DNA of 64,000 nucleotides, taken from an uncultured Mycolicibacterium sp. Its GTDB lineage: Bacteria > Actinomycetota > Actinomycetes > Mycobacteriales > Mycobacteriaceae. The notes beneath the pieces were generated by a model that did not search any database, had not been told where the DNA came from, and was given only the letters and a program-made list of their open reading frames with translations. The DNA is taken from contig NZ_CALDGS010000155.1 of the NCBI RefSeq assembly GCF_937941905.1, positions 32,060 through 96,059 on the forward strand. Direction: 5' to 3'. Positions 22,452 to 30,367 of the stretch are shown here, piece after piece. Position 1 is the stretch's first letter, and each line of letters opens with the position of its first letter. A program made the position numbers and the translations under genes.

Positions 22452-23861
22452 ATGACCAACACCCTGCCGTCGAAGAACACCGCCCGCCGCCGGCGCCGGC
22501 GCACCGGCCCGGAAAGCGCCGTCGGCCTGCAGCGGCACAAGCGGACCCCGACCGACATCGGGCTGGCGATCATCACGCCGCTGGTCGGCCAGGAGTTCCT
22601 GGACCGCTACAACCTGCGCGACCCGCTCAACAAGGGGCTGCGCTACGGCGTCAAGACCGTGTTCTCCGCCGCCGGCGCGACCAACCGGCAGTTCAAGAAG
22701 ATCAAGGGCCTGGCCGGCGGGCCGACCCGGCTGGCGCCCAACGGCGACCGCTCCGGCTCGGACCTGTTCGACCTCACCCCCACCGACGAACAGCAGATGA
22801 TCGTCGACACGGTCCGGGAGTTCGCCGCCGAGTACCTGCGCCCGGCCGCCCGCGAGGCCGACGACGCCACCACCTACCCGCCCGATCTGATCGACAAGGC
22901 CGCCGAGCTCGGCATCACCGCGATCAACATCCCGGAGAACTTCGACGGCATCGCCGCCCACCGCAGCACGGTCACCACCGCGCTGGTCGCCGAGGCGCTC
23001 GCCTACGGCGACATGGGGCTGGCCCTGCCGATCCTGGCCCCGGGCGGGGTGGCCGCCGCGCTGACCCACTTCGGCAGCGCCGACCAGCAGGCCACCTACC
23101 TGCCGGCGTTCGCCGGCGAGCACGTGCCGCAGGCCTGCGTGGCGATCGCCGAACCGCAGCCGCTGTTCGACCCGACCGCGCTGCGCACCACCGCGACCCG
23201 CACCCCGAGCGGGTACCGCCTCAACGGGGTCAAGTCGCTGGTGCCGGCCGCGGCGAACGCCGAGCTGTTCATCGTCGGCGCCCAACTCGACGGCCGGCCC
23301 GCGCTGTTCATCGTCGAGTCGTCCACCCCGGGGGTGTCGGTGAAGGCCGACCCGAGCATGGGGCTGCGGGCCGCCGCGCTCGGCCAGCTCGAACTCAACG
23401 ACGTCACGGTCGGTCTCGACGCCCGGCTCGGCGAGGACGAGGCGACCGACGAGGACTACACCGAGACCGTCGCGCTGGCCCGGCTGGGCTGGGCCGCGCT
23501 GGCCGTCGGCACCGCGCATGCGGTGCTCGACTACGTGGTGCCCTACGTCAAGGAGCGGCACGCCTTCGGCGAACCGATCGCCCACCGCCAGTCGGTGGCG
23601 TTCATGTGCGCCAACATCGCCATCGAGCTCGACGGGCTGCGCCTGATCACCTGGCGGGGCGCCGCCCGCGCCGAGCGGGGCATGACCTTCGCCCGGGAGG
23701 CGGCGCTGGCCAAGCGGTTCGCCACCGACAAGGGCATGCAGATCGGGCTGGACGGCGTGCAGCTGCTCGGCGGCCACGGCTACACCAAGGAGCACCCGGT
23801 GGAACGGTGGTACCGCGATCTGCGGGCCATCGGCGTCGCCGAGGGCGTGGTCGTTCTCTAG
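22452..23861 (+). CDS. fadE24: Acyl-CoA dehydrogenase FadE24-like
   Basis: A 469-residue acyl-CoA dehydrogenase with an N-terminal extension of about 110 residues before the first dehydrogenase helix (TPTDEQQMIVDTVREF), as in mycobacterial FadE24. FAD contacts are in RHAFGEPIAHRQSVAF and GGHGYTKEHPVERWYRD. The protein ends early (AIGVAEGVVVL) without the usual IYEGT-x-x-IQ helix, so it may act mainly as part of a complex with the next gene product. The start is ATG 22452. The reading frame extends upstream through the operator region but without a better start. Confidence 0.92.
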   Translation: MTNTLPSKNTARRRRRRTGPESAVGLQRHKRTPTDIGLAIITPLVGQEFLDRYNLRDPLNKGLRYGVKTVFSAAGATNRQFKKIKGLAGGPTRLAPNGDRSGSDLFDLTPTDEQQMIVDTVREFAAEYLRPAAREADDATTYPPDLIDKAAELGITAINIPENFDGIAAHRSTVTTALVAEALAYGDMGLALPILAPGGVAAALTHFGSADQQATYLPAFAGEHVPQACVAIAEPQPLFDPTALRTTATRTPSGYRLNGVKSLVPAAANAELFIVGAQLDGRPALFIVESSTPGVSVKADPSMGLRAAALGQLELNDVTVGLDARLGEDEATDEDYTETVALARLGWAALAVGTAHAVLDYVVPYVKERHAFGEPIAHRQSVAFMCANIAIELDGLRLITWRGAARAERGMTFAREAALAKRFATDKGMQIGLDGVQLLGGHGYTKEHPVERWYRDLRAIGVAEGVVVL

Positions 23862-23876
23862 AAAGGCTTTCCCGCA

Positions 23877-25097
23877 ATGGCAATCAATCTCGAGCTTCCC
23901 AAGAAGCTGCAGGCGGTCGTCGAGAAGGGGCACCAGGGTGCCGCCGAGATGCTGCGCCCGATCTCGCGCAAGTACGATCTCGCCGAGCACGCCTACCCCG
24001 TCGAACTCGACACGCTGGCCGACCTTTTCGAGGGCATCTCGGAGGCCAAGACCATCTCCTTCGCCGGCGCCGAGGCGTTCCGCGACGACACCAAGCCCAA
24101 GGAGAAGAAGGAGGCGGTCAACGGCGGCAACATGTCCGCCGTGCTGAACGTCATCGAGATCAGTTGGGGCGACGTGGCATTGATGCTGTCGGTGCCCCGG
24201 CAGGGGCTCGGCAACGCGGCGATCAACAGCGTGGCCACCCCCGAGCAGCTCGAGCGGTTCGGCAAGAACGTCTGGGCCGCGATGGCGATCACCGAGCCGG
24301 GTTTCGGCTCGGACTCGGCGGCGGTCTCGACCACCGCGGTGCTCGACGGCGACGAGTACGTGATCAACGGCGAGAAGATCTTCGTCACCGCCGGGTCGCG
24401 GGCCAGCCACATCGTGGTGTGGGCGACGCTGGACAAGTCCAAGGGCCGCGCGGCCATCAAGTCCTTCGTGGTGCCACGGGACCACCCGGGTGTGACGGTC
24501 GAACGGCTCGAGCACAAGCTCGGCATCAAGGCCTCCGACACCGCGGTGATCCGCTTCGACAACGTCCGGATCCCCAAGGAGAACCTGCTCGGCGACCCCG
24601 AGATCCATGTGGAGAAGGGGTTCGCCGGGGTCATGGAGACCTTCGACAACACCCGTCCCGTGGTGGCCGGCATGGCGGTCGGCGTGGCCCGCGCCGCGCT
24701 GGAGGATCTGCGCAGGATCCTCACCGACGCCGGGATCGAGATCTCCTACGACAAGCCCGCGCACGCCCAGGCCGCCCCGGCCGCGGAGTTCCTGCGGATG
24801 GAGTCGGACTGGGAGGCCGCCTACCTGCTGACGCTGCGGGCCGCCTGGATGGCCGACAACGACACGCCGAACTCCAAGGAGGCGTCGATGGCCAAGGCCA
24901 AGGCGGGCCGGATGGCCAGCGACATCACCCTCAAGGCGGTGGAGTTGGCCGGCACGCTGGGCTACTCCGAGCAGACCCTGCTGGAGAAGTGGGCGCGCGA
25001 CAGCAAGATCCTCGACATCTTCGAGGGCACCCAGCAGATCCAGCAGCTGGTGGTGGCCCGCCGGTTGCTCGGGCTCACCTCGGCCGAGCTGAAGTAG
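23877..25097 (+). CDS. fadE23: Acyl-CoA dehydrogenase FadE23-like
   Basis: A 406-residue acyl-CoA dehydrogenase in the same operon as fadE24 (15-nt gap, ribosome binding site GAAAGG). It has AITEPGFGSDSAAV in the middle domain and the full catalytic segment DIFEGTQQIQQLVVARRLLG with the base glutamate at 383. It probably forms a functional unit with FadE24. Their exact substrate is not known to me; expression is presumably controlled at the tandem palindromes upstream of fadE24. Confidence 0.93.
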   Translation: MAINLELPKKLQAVVEKGHQGAAEMLRPISRKYDLAEHAYPVELDTLADLFEGISEAKTISFAGAEAFRDDTKPKEKKEAVNGGNMSAVLNVIEISWGDVALMLSVPRQGLGNAAINSVATPEQLERFGKNVWAAMAITEPGFGSDSAAVSTTAVLDGDEYVINGEKIFVTAGSRASHIVVWATLDKSKGRAAIKSFVVPRDHPGVTVERLEHKLGIKASDTAVIRFDNVRIPKENLLGDPEIHVEKGFAGVMETFDNTRPVVAGMAVGVARAALEDLRRILTDAGIEISYDKPAHAQAAPAAEFLRMESDWEAAYLLTLRAAWMADNDTPNSKEASMAKAKAGRMASDITLKAVELAGTLGYSEQTLLEKWARDSKILDIFEGTQQIQQLVVARRLLGLTSAELK

Positions 25098-25140
25098 CCC
25101 GACCGTTGCGCCCGGCGGCCGGCGCGCCCACGCTGGGGGC

Positions 25141-26070
25141 ATGGACCCCGACGGCTACGCCGCGTTTCTGCCCGAGCGCTACCGGTCGGCGGTGTTCGAG
25201 CCGGTGCACGACCACTGGGACGCGCCGGGCGTGCGGGTGCACCTCGCCCGCGTCCCGCGTCCGCAAGCGCCCGCCCGGCTGCTGATCCTGCACGGCGCCG
25301 GCGGGCACTCGGGTGCGCTGTGGCCACTGGCGGCGCTGGCCGCCGGTGCCGGGTTCGAGGTGCTCGCCCCGGACCTGCCGCCCTACGGGCGCACCGTCGC
25401 CGCCGATCCCGCCGCGGTGCGCTACCCGGACTGGGTGGCGCTGGTCTGCGACCTGGTGCGGGCCGAGCGGGCCGCCGACGGCCGGCCGCTGGCGGTGCTC
25501 GGCGCGAGCATGGGCGGGCTGCTGGGCTATGAGGTCGCCGCCCGCACCGGCCTGGTTGACCACGTGCTGGCCACCTGCCTGCTGGACCCGACCGATCCGG
25601 CGGCGCGCCGCGCGGCGATGCGACGGCCCGGGCCGGCCGGCCCCGCCCCGGCGCTGGCACGGGCGGCCGCGCGGGTGGCCGGCCGGGTGCGCATCCCGAT
25701 CCGGTGGGTGGTCGACATCGCGGCGATGAGCCGTAATCCGGCGCTGTCGCGGCGGTGTGCCACCGATCCGCGCGGCGGTGGGGTGCGGGTGCCGGTCGGG
25801 TTCCTGGCGTCCTGGCTGACCTTCGCCCACACCCCGCCGGAGCGGTTCACTGCGGCCCCGGTGACGCTGGTGCACCCGGCCCTTGACGCCTGGACCCCGC
25901 CGGAGTTGAGTGTCGGCTTCGTGCAACGGATTCCGTCACGCACCCAGGTGGTGCTGTTGGAGGAATGCGGTCACTTCCCGGTCGAGGAGCCCGGGCTTTC
26001 GCAGCTTGTGGACACCCTGGCGCGGGTGTCCGGCGAGCTCGCCGGGTCGGCCGCACCACCGGCGCCGTAA
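25141..26070 (+). CDS. Alpha/beta hydrolase
   Basis: A 309-residue alpha/beta hydrolase. The oxyanion region is LLILHGAGGHSG (47-58), the nucleophile elbow is GASMGG (Ser123), the acid is probably Asp in HPALDAWTPPE, and the histidine is in EECGHFPVEE. No signal peptide or membrane helix. It follows fadE23 by 43 nt on the same strand and may be co-transcribed; an esterase or thioesterase role is guesswork. A strong hairpin terminator follows at 26111. Confidence 0.87.
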   Translation: MDPDGYAAFLPERYRSAVFEPVHDHWDAPGVRVHLARVPRPQAPARLLILHGAGGHSGALWPLAALAAGAGFEVLAPDLPPYGRTVAADPAAVRYPDWVALVCDLVRAERAADGRPLAVLGASMGGLLGYEVAARTGLVDHVLATCLLDPTDPAARRAAMRRPGPAGPAPALARAAARVAGRVRIPIRWVVDIAAMSRNPALSRRCATDPRGGGVRVPVGFLASWLTFAHTPPERFTAAPVTLVHPALDAWTPPELSVGFVQRIPSRTQVVLLEECGHFPVEEPGLSQLVDTLARVSGELAGSAAPPAP

Positions 26071-26110
26071 CGGTCGGCGCCCCGGCCGACCGGTCCCCGG
26101 AACGACGCGA

Positions 26111-26142
26111 GCGGGCCGGTGGCCTCCCGGCCACCGGCCCGC
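26111..26142. terminator. 14-bp hairpin terminator between convergent genes
   Basis: GCGGGCCGGTGGCC, loop TCCC, GGCCACCGGCCCGC: a perfect stem 12 nt from the antigen 85 gene stop and about 40 nt from the hydrolase stop. Placed to end both transcripts. Confidence 0.85.
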
Positions 26143-26154
26143 CCACGAACCGGA

Positions 26155-27126
26155 TCAGAGCAGGTGCTGCTGCAGGTCGGGGATCATCTGCTGCAGCTGC
26201 GCACCCCAGTACACCCAGGTGTGCGTGCCGTCGGGCGGGAAGTTGAACACCCCGTTGTGCCCACCGGCGGCGATGTAGTTGTCCCGGAAGGTGATGTTGG
26301 TGCGGATGGTCAGCCCCTCCAGGAACTCCGCGGGCAGACCGCCGCCGCCGAGCTCACCCGGCCGGCCGCTGCCGCAGTAGACCCAGATGCGGGTGTTGTT
26401 CTCCACCAGCCGCGGGATCTGCACCATCGGGTCGTTGCGCAGCCACGCCTCGCTGCCGCCCGGGCCCCACATCGGATCGGGGCTGTAGCCGCCGGCATCC
26501 CCCATCGCCAGGCCGATCAGCATCGGCCACCAGCCCTCGGACGGGTTCAGGAAGCCCGACAGCGAGGCGGCGTAGGTGAACTGGTTCGGGTGGTAGGCGG
26601 CCAGGATCAGCGACGAGGAACCCGCCATCGACAGCCCCACCGCGGCGTTGTTGGTCGACCGCACGTTGCGGTTGGCGGCCAGCCACTGCGGCAGCTCGGA
26701 GGTCAGGAAGGTCTCCCACTTGTAGGTCTGGCAGCCGTTGTGGCCGCAGGCCGGGCCGTACCAGTCGGTGTAGAAGCTGGACTGGCCGCCGACCGGCATC
26801 ACCGCCGACAGCCCGGAGTCCAGGAACCACTCGAACGCCTGCGTCTCGAGGTCCCAGCCGTTGTAGTCGTCGCGGGCACGCAGACCGTCGAGCAGGTAAA
26901 CCGCCGGCGAGCCGGGACCACCGCTCTGGAACTGGACCTTGATCTCACGTCCCATCGACGGCGACGGCACCATGAGGTACTCGACCGGCAGCCCGGGGCG
27001 GGAGAACGCGCCCGCGGTGGCGGACCCACCGGCGAGGGCCACCGCACCGGGCAGCAGCAGTGCCACGACCGCGGCGACCGAGAACCGGCGCGCCCAACGG
27101 CTACGCAGTTTGTCCAGGAACGTCAT
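26155..27126 (-). CDS. Antigen 85 mycolyltransferase (FbpC-like)
   Basis: A 323-residue secreted mycolyltransferase that moves mycolic acids between trehalose monomycolates and onto arabinogalactan. A Sec signal ends at SATAGA, giving mature FSRPGLPVEY from residue 41. In mature numbering the triad is Ser126 (GLSMAG), Glu230 and His262, the same as Ag85A. Cys87 and Cys92 (PACGHNGCQ) give the Ag85A/B-type disulfide, yet segments such as SLSGFLNPSEGWWP and MVQIPRLV are FbpC-like. The C terminus stops at LQQHLL without the Ala/Pro tail. ATG 27126 (MTFLDK) matches FbpC starts. Confidence 0.93.
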   Translation of the reverse strand: MTFLDKLRSRWARRFSVAAVVALLLPGAVALAGGSATAGAFSRPGLPVEYLMVPSPSMGREIKVQFQSGGPGSPAVYLLDGLRARDDYNGWDLETQAFEWFLDSGLSAVMPVGGQSSFYTDWYGPACGHNGCQTYKWETFLTSELPQWLAANRNVRSTNNAAVGLSMAGSSSLILAAYHPNQFTYAASLSGFLNPSEGWWPMLIGLAMGDAGGYSPDPMWGPGGSEAWLRNDPMVQIPRLVENNTRIWVYCGSGRPGELGGGGLPAEFLEGLTIRTNITFRDNYIAAGGHNGVFNFPPDGTHTWVYWGAQLQQMIPDLQQHLL

Positions 27127-27355
27127 AGACCATCCATTCATCGTTCGACCGCTCCCGACACCGTGACGACTGCACAGGCGCGGGCACATATCACACTTGT
27201 CGCGTCAGCAGTAAAACACGCGACCAGCCGTCCAGAAACCCCCCTGCCCCCATCCCGGCCGGTTAGCTGCGAAAATGAAATATTTACGAGACTTACAATT
27301 CAAAGCCCCCCGGACCACGCCTGTCAACCCGTCACACAACCGTAAGCTGCGGCTC
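27127..27355. other. 229-nt divergent intergenic region (antigen 85 / TetR)
   Basis: No gene is seen. An AT-rich stretch around 27270-27302 (GAAATATTTACGAG, TACAATTCAAAG) stands out from the GC-rich surroundings and probably contains promoter elements for the TetR gene, the antigen 85 gene, or both. No strong palindrome was recognised. Confidence 0.35.
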
Positions 27356-27934
27356 ATGGCGCGGTCGCGGGATTCGGAGAAAGCGCAGGTCAACGGGAGA
27401 CTGACCGAGGACGACTGGCTGCGTGCCGGCTTCGAGCTGCTCGCCGAATCCGGCATCGGGGCGCTCAAACTCGACCGCCTCTGCGAGCGACTGCGGGTCA
27501 CCAAGGGCAGCTTTTATTGGCATTTCGACTCAATGGCCGGTTATCGGCGCCGACTGGTGGCGGCCTGGGGCGATTTGCGCGACGAGGACCGGCGCGACGT
27601 CGATCGGCTCGGCACCCTGCCGCCGCGGCAGCGGCTCGCGCGGATGATGGCGATCCTGACCAGCCCACGGCACTGGACGCTGGAGCGCGCGATGCGGGAG
27701 TGGGCGCGCACCGACCCGGCCGTGGCCGCCAGCGTGCGGGCGGCCGACCGGCGGGTGCTCGAGGCGGTGCGCCGGGCCTTCCTCGACCACGGCTTCGACG
27801 CCGAGGAGGCCGGTCTGCGCGCCGACGCCACCTTCGCGGCCGGGGTGGGGTTCCTGCACCTGTCCGGCGAGCGGCCCGGACCCGCGGCCGCGCCCCGCTG
27901 GGAGCGGTTCCTGGACCTCATGCTGCGCCCCTGA
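27356..27934 (+). CDS. TetR-family transcriptional regulator
   Basis: A 192-residue TetR regulator with a helix-turn-helix at about 35-55 (LKLDRLCERLRVTKGSFYWHF). ATG 27356 is chosen; an upstream in-frame ATG at 27275 would add 27 residues of low-GC-coded leader. It lies 42 nt upstream of the hydroxylase gene, in the same direction. The inverted repeat CCATAC-A6-GTATGG in that gap is the natural candidate for its operator, making it the likely local regulator of the catabolic island. Confidence 0.87.
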   Translation: MARSRDSEKAQVNGRLTEDDWLRAGFELLAESGIGALKLDRLCERLRVTKGSFYWHFDSMAGYRRRLVAAWGDLRDEDRRDVDRLGTLPPRQRLARMMAILTSPRHWTLERAMREWARTDPAVAASVRAADRRVLEAVRRAFLDHGFDAEEAGLRADATFAAGVGFLHLSGERPGPAAAPRWERFLDLMLRP

Positions 27935-27945
27935 ACCCGGGGTAT

Positions 27946-27963
27946 CCATACAAAAAAGTATGG
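27946..27963. promoter_or_regulatory. Perfect inverted repeat CCATAC-A6-GTATGG
   Basis: CCATAC (27946-27951), six A, GTATGG (27958-27963), directly after the TetR stop and 13 nt before the hydroxylase ATG. An A-tract spacer between perfect 6-nt arms in a GC-rich genome is very unlikely by chance; it can serve as operator and -10 region together. Confidence 0.7.
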
Positions 27964-27976
27964 TAGCTTCCCGGCC

Positions 27977-29119
27977 ATGCCGGTCACGCCCGAGTTCGTC
28001 CAGCGCCTCGCCGACCGTGCGGCCGAGGCCGAACAGCTGCGCCGCCTGCCCGACGCCACCGTCGCCGACCTGATCGCGTCCGGGCTCACCGAACTGCTCG
28101 TGCCCGCCCGCTTCGGCGGCCGCCAGGCCGACTTCCCGGCGATCCTGGACCCGGTGCGCCGGCTGGCGCACGGCTGCACGTCCAGCGCCTGGACCATCGG
28201 GTTCTTCGTGCTGCACAACTGGATGCTGGCGCTGTTCCCCGAGCAGGCCCAGCGCGAGGTGTTCGCCGACCGCCCGGTGCTGGCCCCGGCGCCGCTGGCG
28301 CCCAACGGCCGCGGCCTGCCCGCCGACGGCGGGGTGCGCATCAGCGGCCGGTGGTCGTGGGCCACCGGCATCATGCACGCCAACTGGGTGCTCGTCGGCG
28401 CGCTGTGCGGCCCCGACGACGGCATCTTCCCCGCCCTGGCACTGCTGCCGGCCGACCAGGTGCGCGTCGAGGACACCTGGCACACCGCCGGGATGCGCGC
28501 CACCGGCTCGGCCGATGTCGTGGTCGAGGACGTGTTCGTGCCCGAGCACCGGCTGCTGCACATCACCGACATCAACGCCGGCACCGCGCCCGGCGCGGCA
28601 CTGCACGACGCGCCGACCTACCGCTGGCCGATGGTGCCCGCGCTGGCGCTGCTGGCCGCCATGCCCGCCCTGGGCAGCGCCGAACGGGTCACCGACCTGT
28701 TCGCCGAACGGCTCGGCGGCCGGGTGCTCGCCTACGAGGGCACCGCCCAGAAGGACAAGCCCATCGCCCAGGCCCATCTGGCCCGGGCCCGGGTGCGGAT
28801 CCGCGCGCTGCACGGCCTGCTCGACGACACGGTGGGCCGGATCGAGGCCCTGGTCGCCGCCGGGACCGAGGTGCCCAGGCAGGTGCGTGCCGACACCCGA
28901 CTGGCCGCGGCGCACATCGTGCACGAGTCCCGGTCGGTGATCGCCGATCTGGTGGCCGCCTCCGGGGCGAGCGCGCAGTTCCTGTCGCACCCGATGCAGC
29001 GGTACAAGCGCGACGTCGACGTGCTGGCCGGGCATGTGGCGTTCGACTACGACACCGCCCGCGAACTGGCCGGGGCCCTGGAGCTCGGCCTGCCGGTCTC
29101 CCCCTTCGCCCTCATCTGA
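27977..29119 (+). CDS. Flavin-dependent hydroxylase of the acyl-CoA-dehydrogenase fold (HsaA/HpaB-C2-like)
   Basis: A 380-residue protein with the acyl-CoA dehydrogenase fold but group D flavin-monooxygenase features. It has a short N-terminal helical part (LPDATVADLIASGLTELLVPARFGG), GCTSSAWTIGFF, the beta-domain segment GRWSWATGIMHANWVLVG, and DTWHTAGMRATGSADVVVEDVFVP. Enzymes of this group hydroxylate aromatic rings or oxidise heteroatoms with reduced flavin from a separate reductase; no reductase gene is adjacent. It is the first gene after the A-tract operator and heads the catabolic island. The alternative of a true acyl-CoA dehydrogenase is less likely because the YEGT-type base segment is missing. 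Confidence 0.82.
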   Translation: MPVTPEFVQRLADRAAEAEQLRRLPDATVADLIASGLTELLVPARFGGRQADFPAILDPVRRLAHGCTSSAWTIGFFVLHNWMLALFPEQAQREVFADRPVLAPAPLAPNGRGLPADGGVRISGRWSWATGIMHANWVLVGALCGPDDGIFPALALLPADQVRVEDTWHTAGMRATGSADVVVEDVFVPEHRLLHITDINAGTAPGAALHDAPTYRWPMVPALALLAAMPALGSAERVTDLFAERLGGRVLAYEGTAQKDKPIAQAHLARARVRIRALHGLLDDTVGRIEALVAAGTEVPRQVRADTRLAAAHIVHESRSVIADLVAASGASAQFLSHPMQRYKRDVDVLAGHVAFDYDTARELAGALELGLPVSPFALI

Positions 29120-29225
29120 CCCACCCGCGAGCCGACGCGCGCCGCCTGAACCGGCCGCGACAGCGGTGTACGCGACTGCTCGGCGGAGAAAAAGGGGCAA
29201 ACCGGCCCCGCGGACCGGTACATCG

Positions 29226-29251
29226 AAGTAAAACTGAAGTCAGTTTCACTT
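29226..29251. promoter_or_regulatory. 26-nt palindrome upstream of the dioxygenase-like gene
   Basis: AAGTAAAACTGA-AG-TCAGTTTCACTT: the inner arms AAACTGA/TCAGTTT are perfect and the outer 4 nt also pair, with one mismatched pair (A29230/C29247). It is 21 nt upstream of ATG 29273 and sits in an AT-rich island. A dimeric regulator (TetR or MarR type) operator is the obvious reading; it may mark a second promoter inside the island. Confidence 0.75.
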
Positions 29252-29272
29252 TCTGTGCCTGAGGAGGCCCCG

Positions 29273-30367
29273 ATGGAATCGTTCGTCCAGCTGCGCAAGG
29301 GGCGCACGCCGCGGCGGATGCACGCCGACCTCGACGGGCTCAAAGACGACGAGCTCGGCCGCGGCGGGTTCACCGGCCGCACCGCCAGCCTGTACCGCCG
29401 CAACGATCCGACGGCGTTCCGCGCCGAGGGCCCGCTGCGCCCGGTCGACGTGCTGGCCGGCCAGCTCGAACCGTCCGACGCCACCGACCCGGCCGGCTCC
29501 CCGCTGCTGCTGTTCAGCAACCCCGACTGCCGGATCTCGCTGAGCCGGCGCAGCGCCGAGATGCCCTTCCACGTCCGCCACGTCGACGGCGACCTGCTGT
29601 GCTTCGTACACACCGGCTCCGGGCGGATCGAGACCGAGTTCGGCCCGCTGTCCTACCGGGTGGGCGACTGGATCTACCTGCCCAAGGCGTGCACCTGGCG
29701 CCAGCTGCCGGAGTCCGCGACCACCCTGCTCATGATCGAGGCCACCGACGAATTCCGCGTTCCCCCACCGGGATACCTCGGCCGGCACTTCCCGTTCGAC
29801 CCCTCGCAGGCGCGCGTCCCGGACCCCGAACCGCTGGAATCCGACGGCCGCGACGAGTACGTGGTGCGGCTGGTGCACGAGGGCGGACCGACCACCCTGT
29901 ACTACCGGCACCACCCGCTGGACGTCGAGGGCTGGCAGGGCGACAACTTCCCCTTCACGTTCAACATCGAGGAGTACAACGTGGTGACCTCGGCCCGGGT
30001 GCACCTGCCGCCGACGGTGCACCTGTTCATGCAGGCCACCGGCGTGTACGTGATGAACTTCCTGCCCCGGCCGGCCGAGAGCGTGCCGGGCACCGAGCGG
30101 ATGCCGTGGTACCACCGCAACGTCGACTACGACGAGATCGCGTTCTTCCACGGCGGCTCGCTGTACGGCATCCCGATGCCGCCCGGGCTGATCAGCCACG
30201 CCCCGCAGGGCGTGCACCACGGCGCCCCGGAGAAGGCCCGGGAACGCTCCCGCCGCAAGTTCGACGAGTACGACAGCGTGGACTGGCAGGTCATCGCGAT
30301 CGACACCCGCCGCCGGCTCGTCCCCTCCCCCGAAGTTCTGGCCAACGACCTGGGGCAGCACCAGTGA
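29273..30367 (+). CDS. Homogentisate 1,2-dioxygenase-like cupin protein
   Basis: A 364-residue double-cupin protein similar to homogentisate dioxygenase, an Fe(II) ring-cleaving enzyme. The iron-ligand region reads PWYHRNVDYDEIAFF (His281, Asp287/Glu288), corresponding to the family HRN...E motif, and VHHGAPE (His315/His316), corresponding to the family HGPD. The first cupin half contains FVHTGSGRIETEFG and YRVGDWIYLP. It is shorter than true homogentisate dioxygenases (usually over 430 residues), so the substrate may differ. The start ATG 29273 has an excellent GAGGAGG site. Its stop overlaps the next start by 4 nt. Confidence 0.85.
   Translation: MESFVQLRKGRTPRRMHADLDGLKDDELGRGGFTGRTASLYRRNDPTAFRAEGPLRPVDVLAGQLEPSDATDPAGSPLLLFSNPDCRISLSRRSAEMPFHVRHVDGDLLCFVHTGSGRIETEFGPLSYRVGDWIYLPKACTWRQLPESATTLLMIEATDEFRVPPPGYLGRHFPFDPSQARVPDPEPLESDGRDEYVVRLVHEGGPTTLYYRHHPLDVEGWQGDNFPFTFNIEEYNVVTSARVHLPPTVHLFMQATGVYVMNFLPRPAESVPGTERMPWYHRNVDYDEIAFFHGGSLYGIPMPPGLISHAPQGVHHGAPEKARERSRRKFDEYDSVDWQVIAIDTRRRLVPSPEVLANDLGQHQ

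Noticed and set aside
22398..25142. 914-codon open frame antisense to fadE24-fadE23
   Set aside because: Mirror frame of two well-conserved acyl-CoA dehydrogenases; no domain features.
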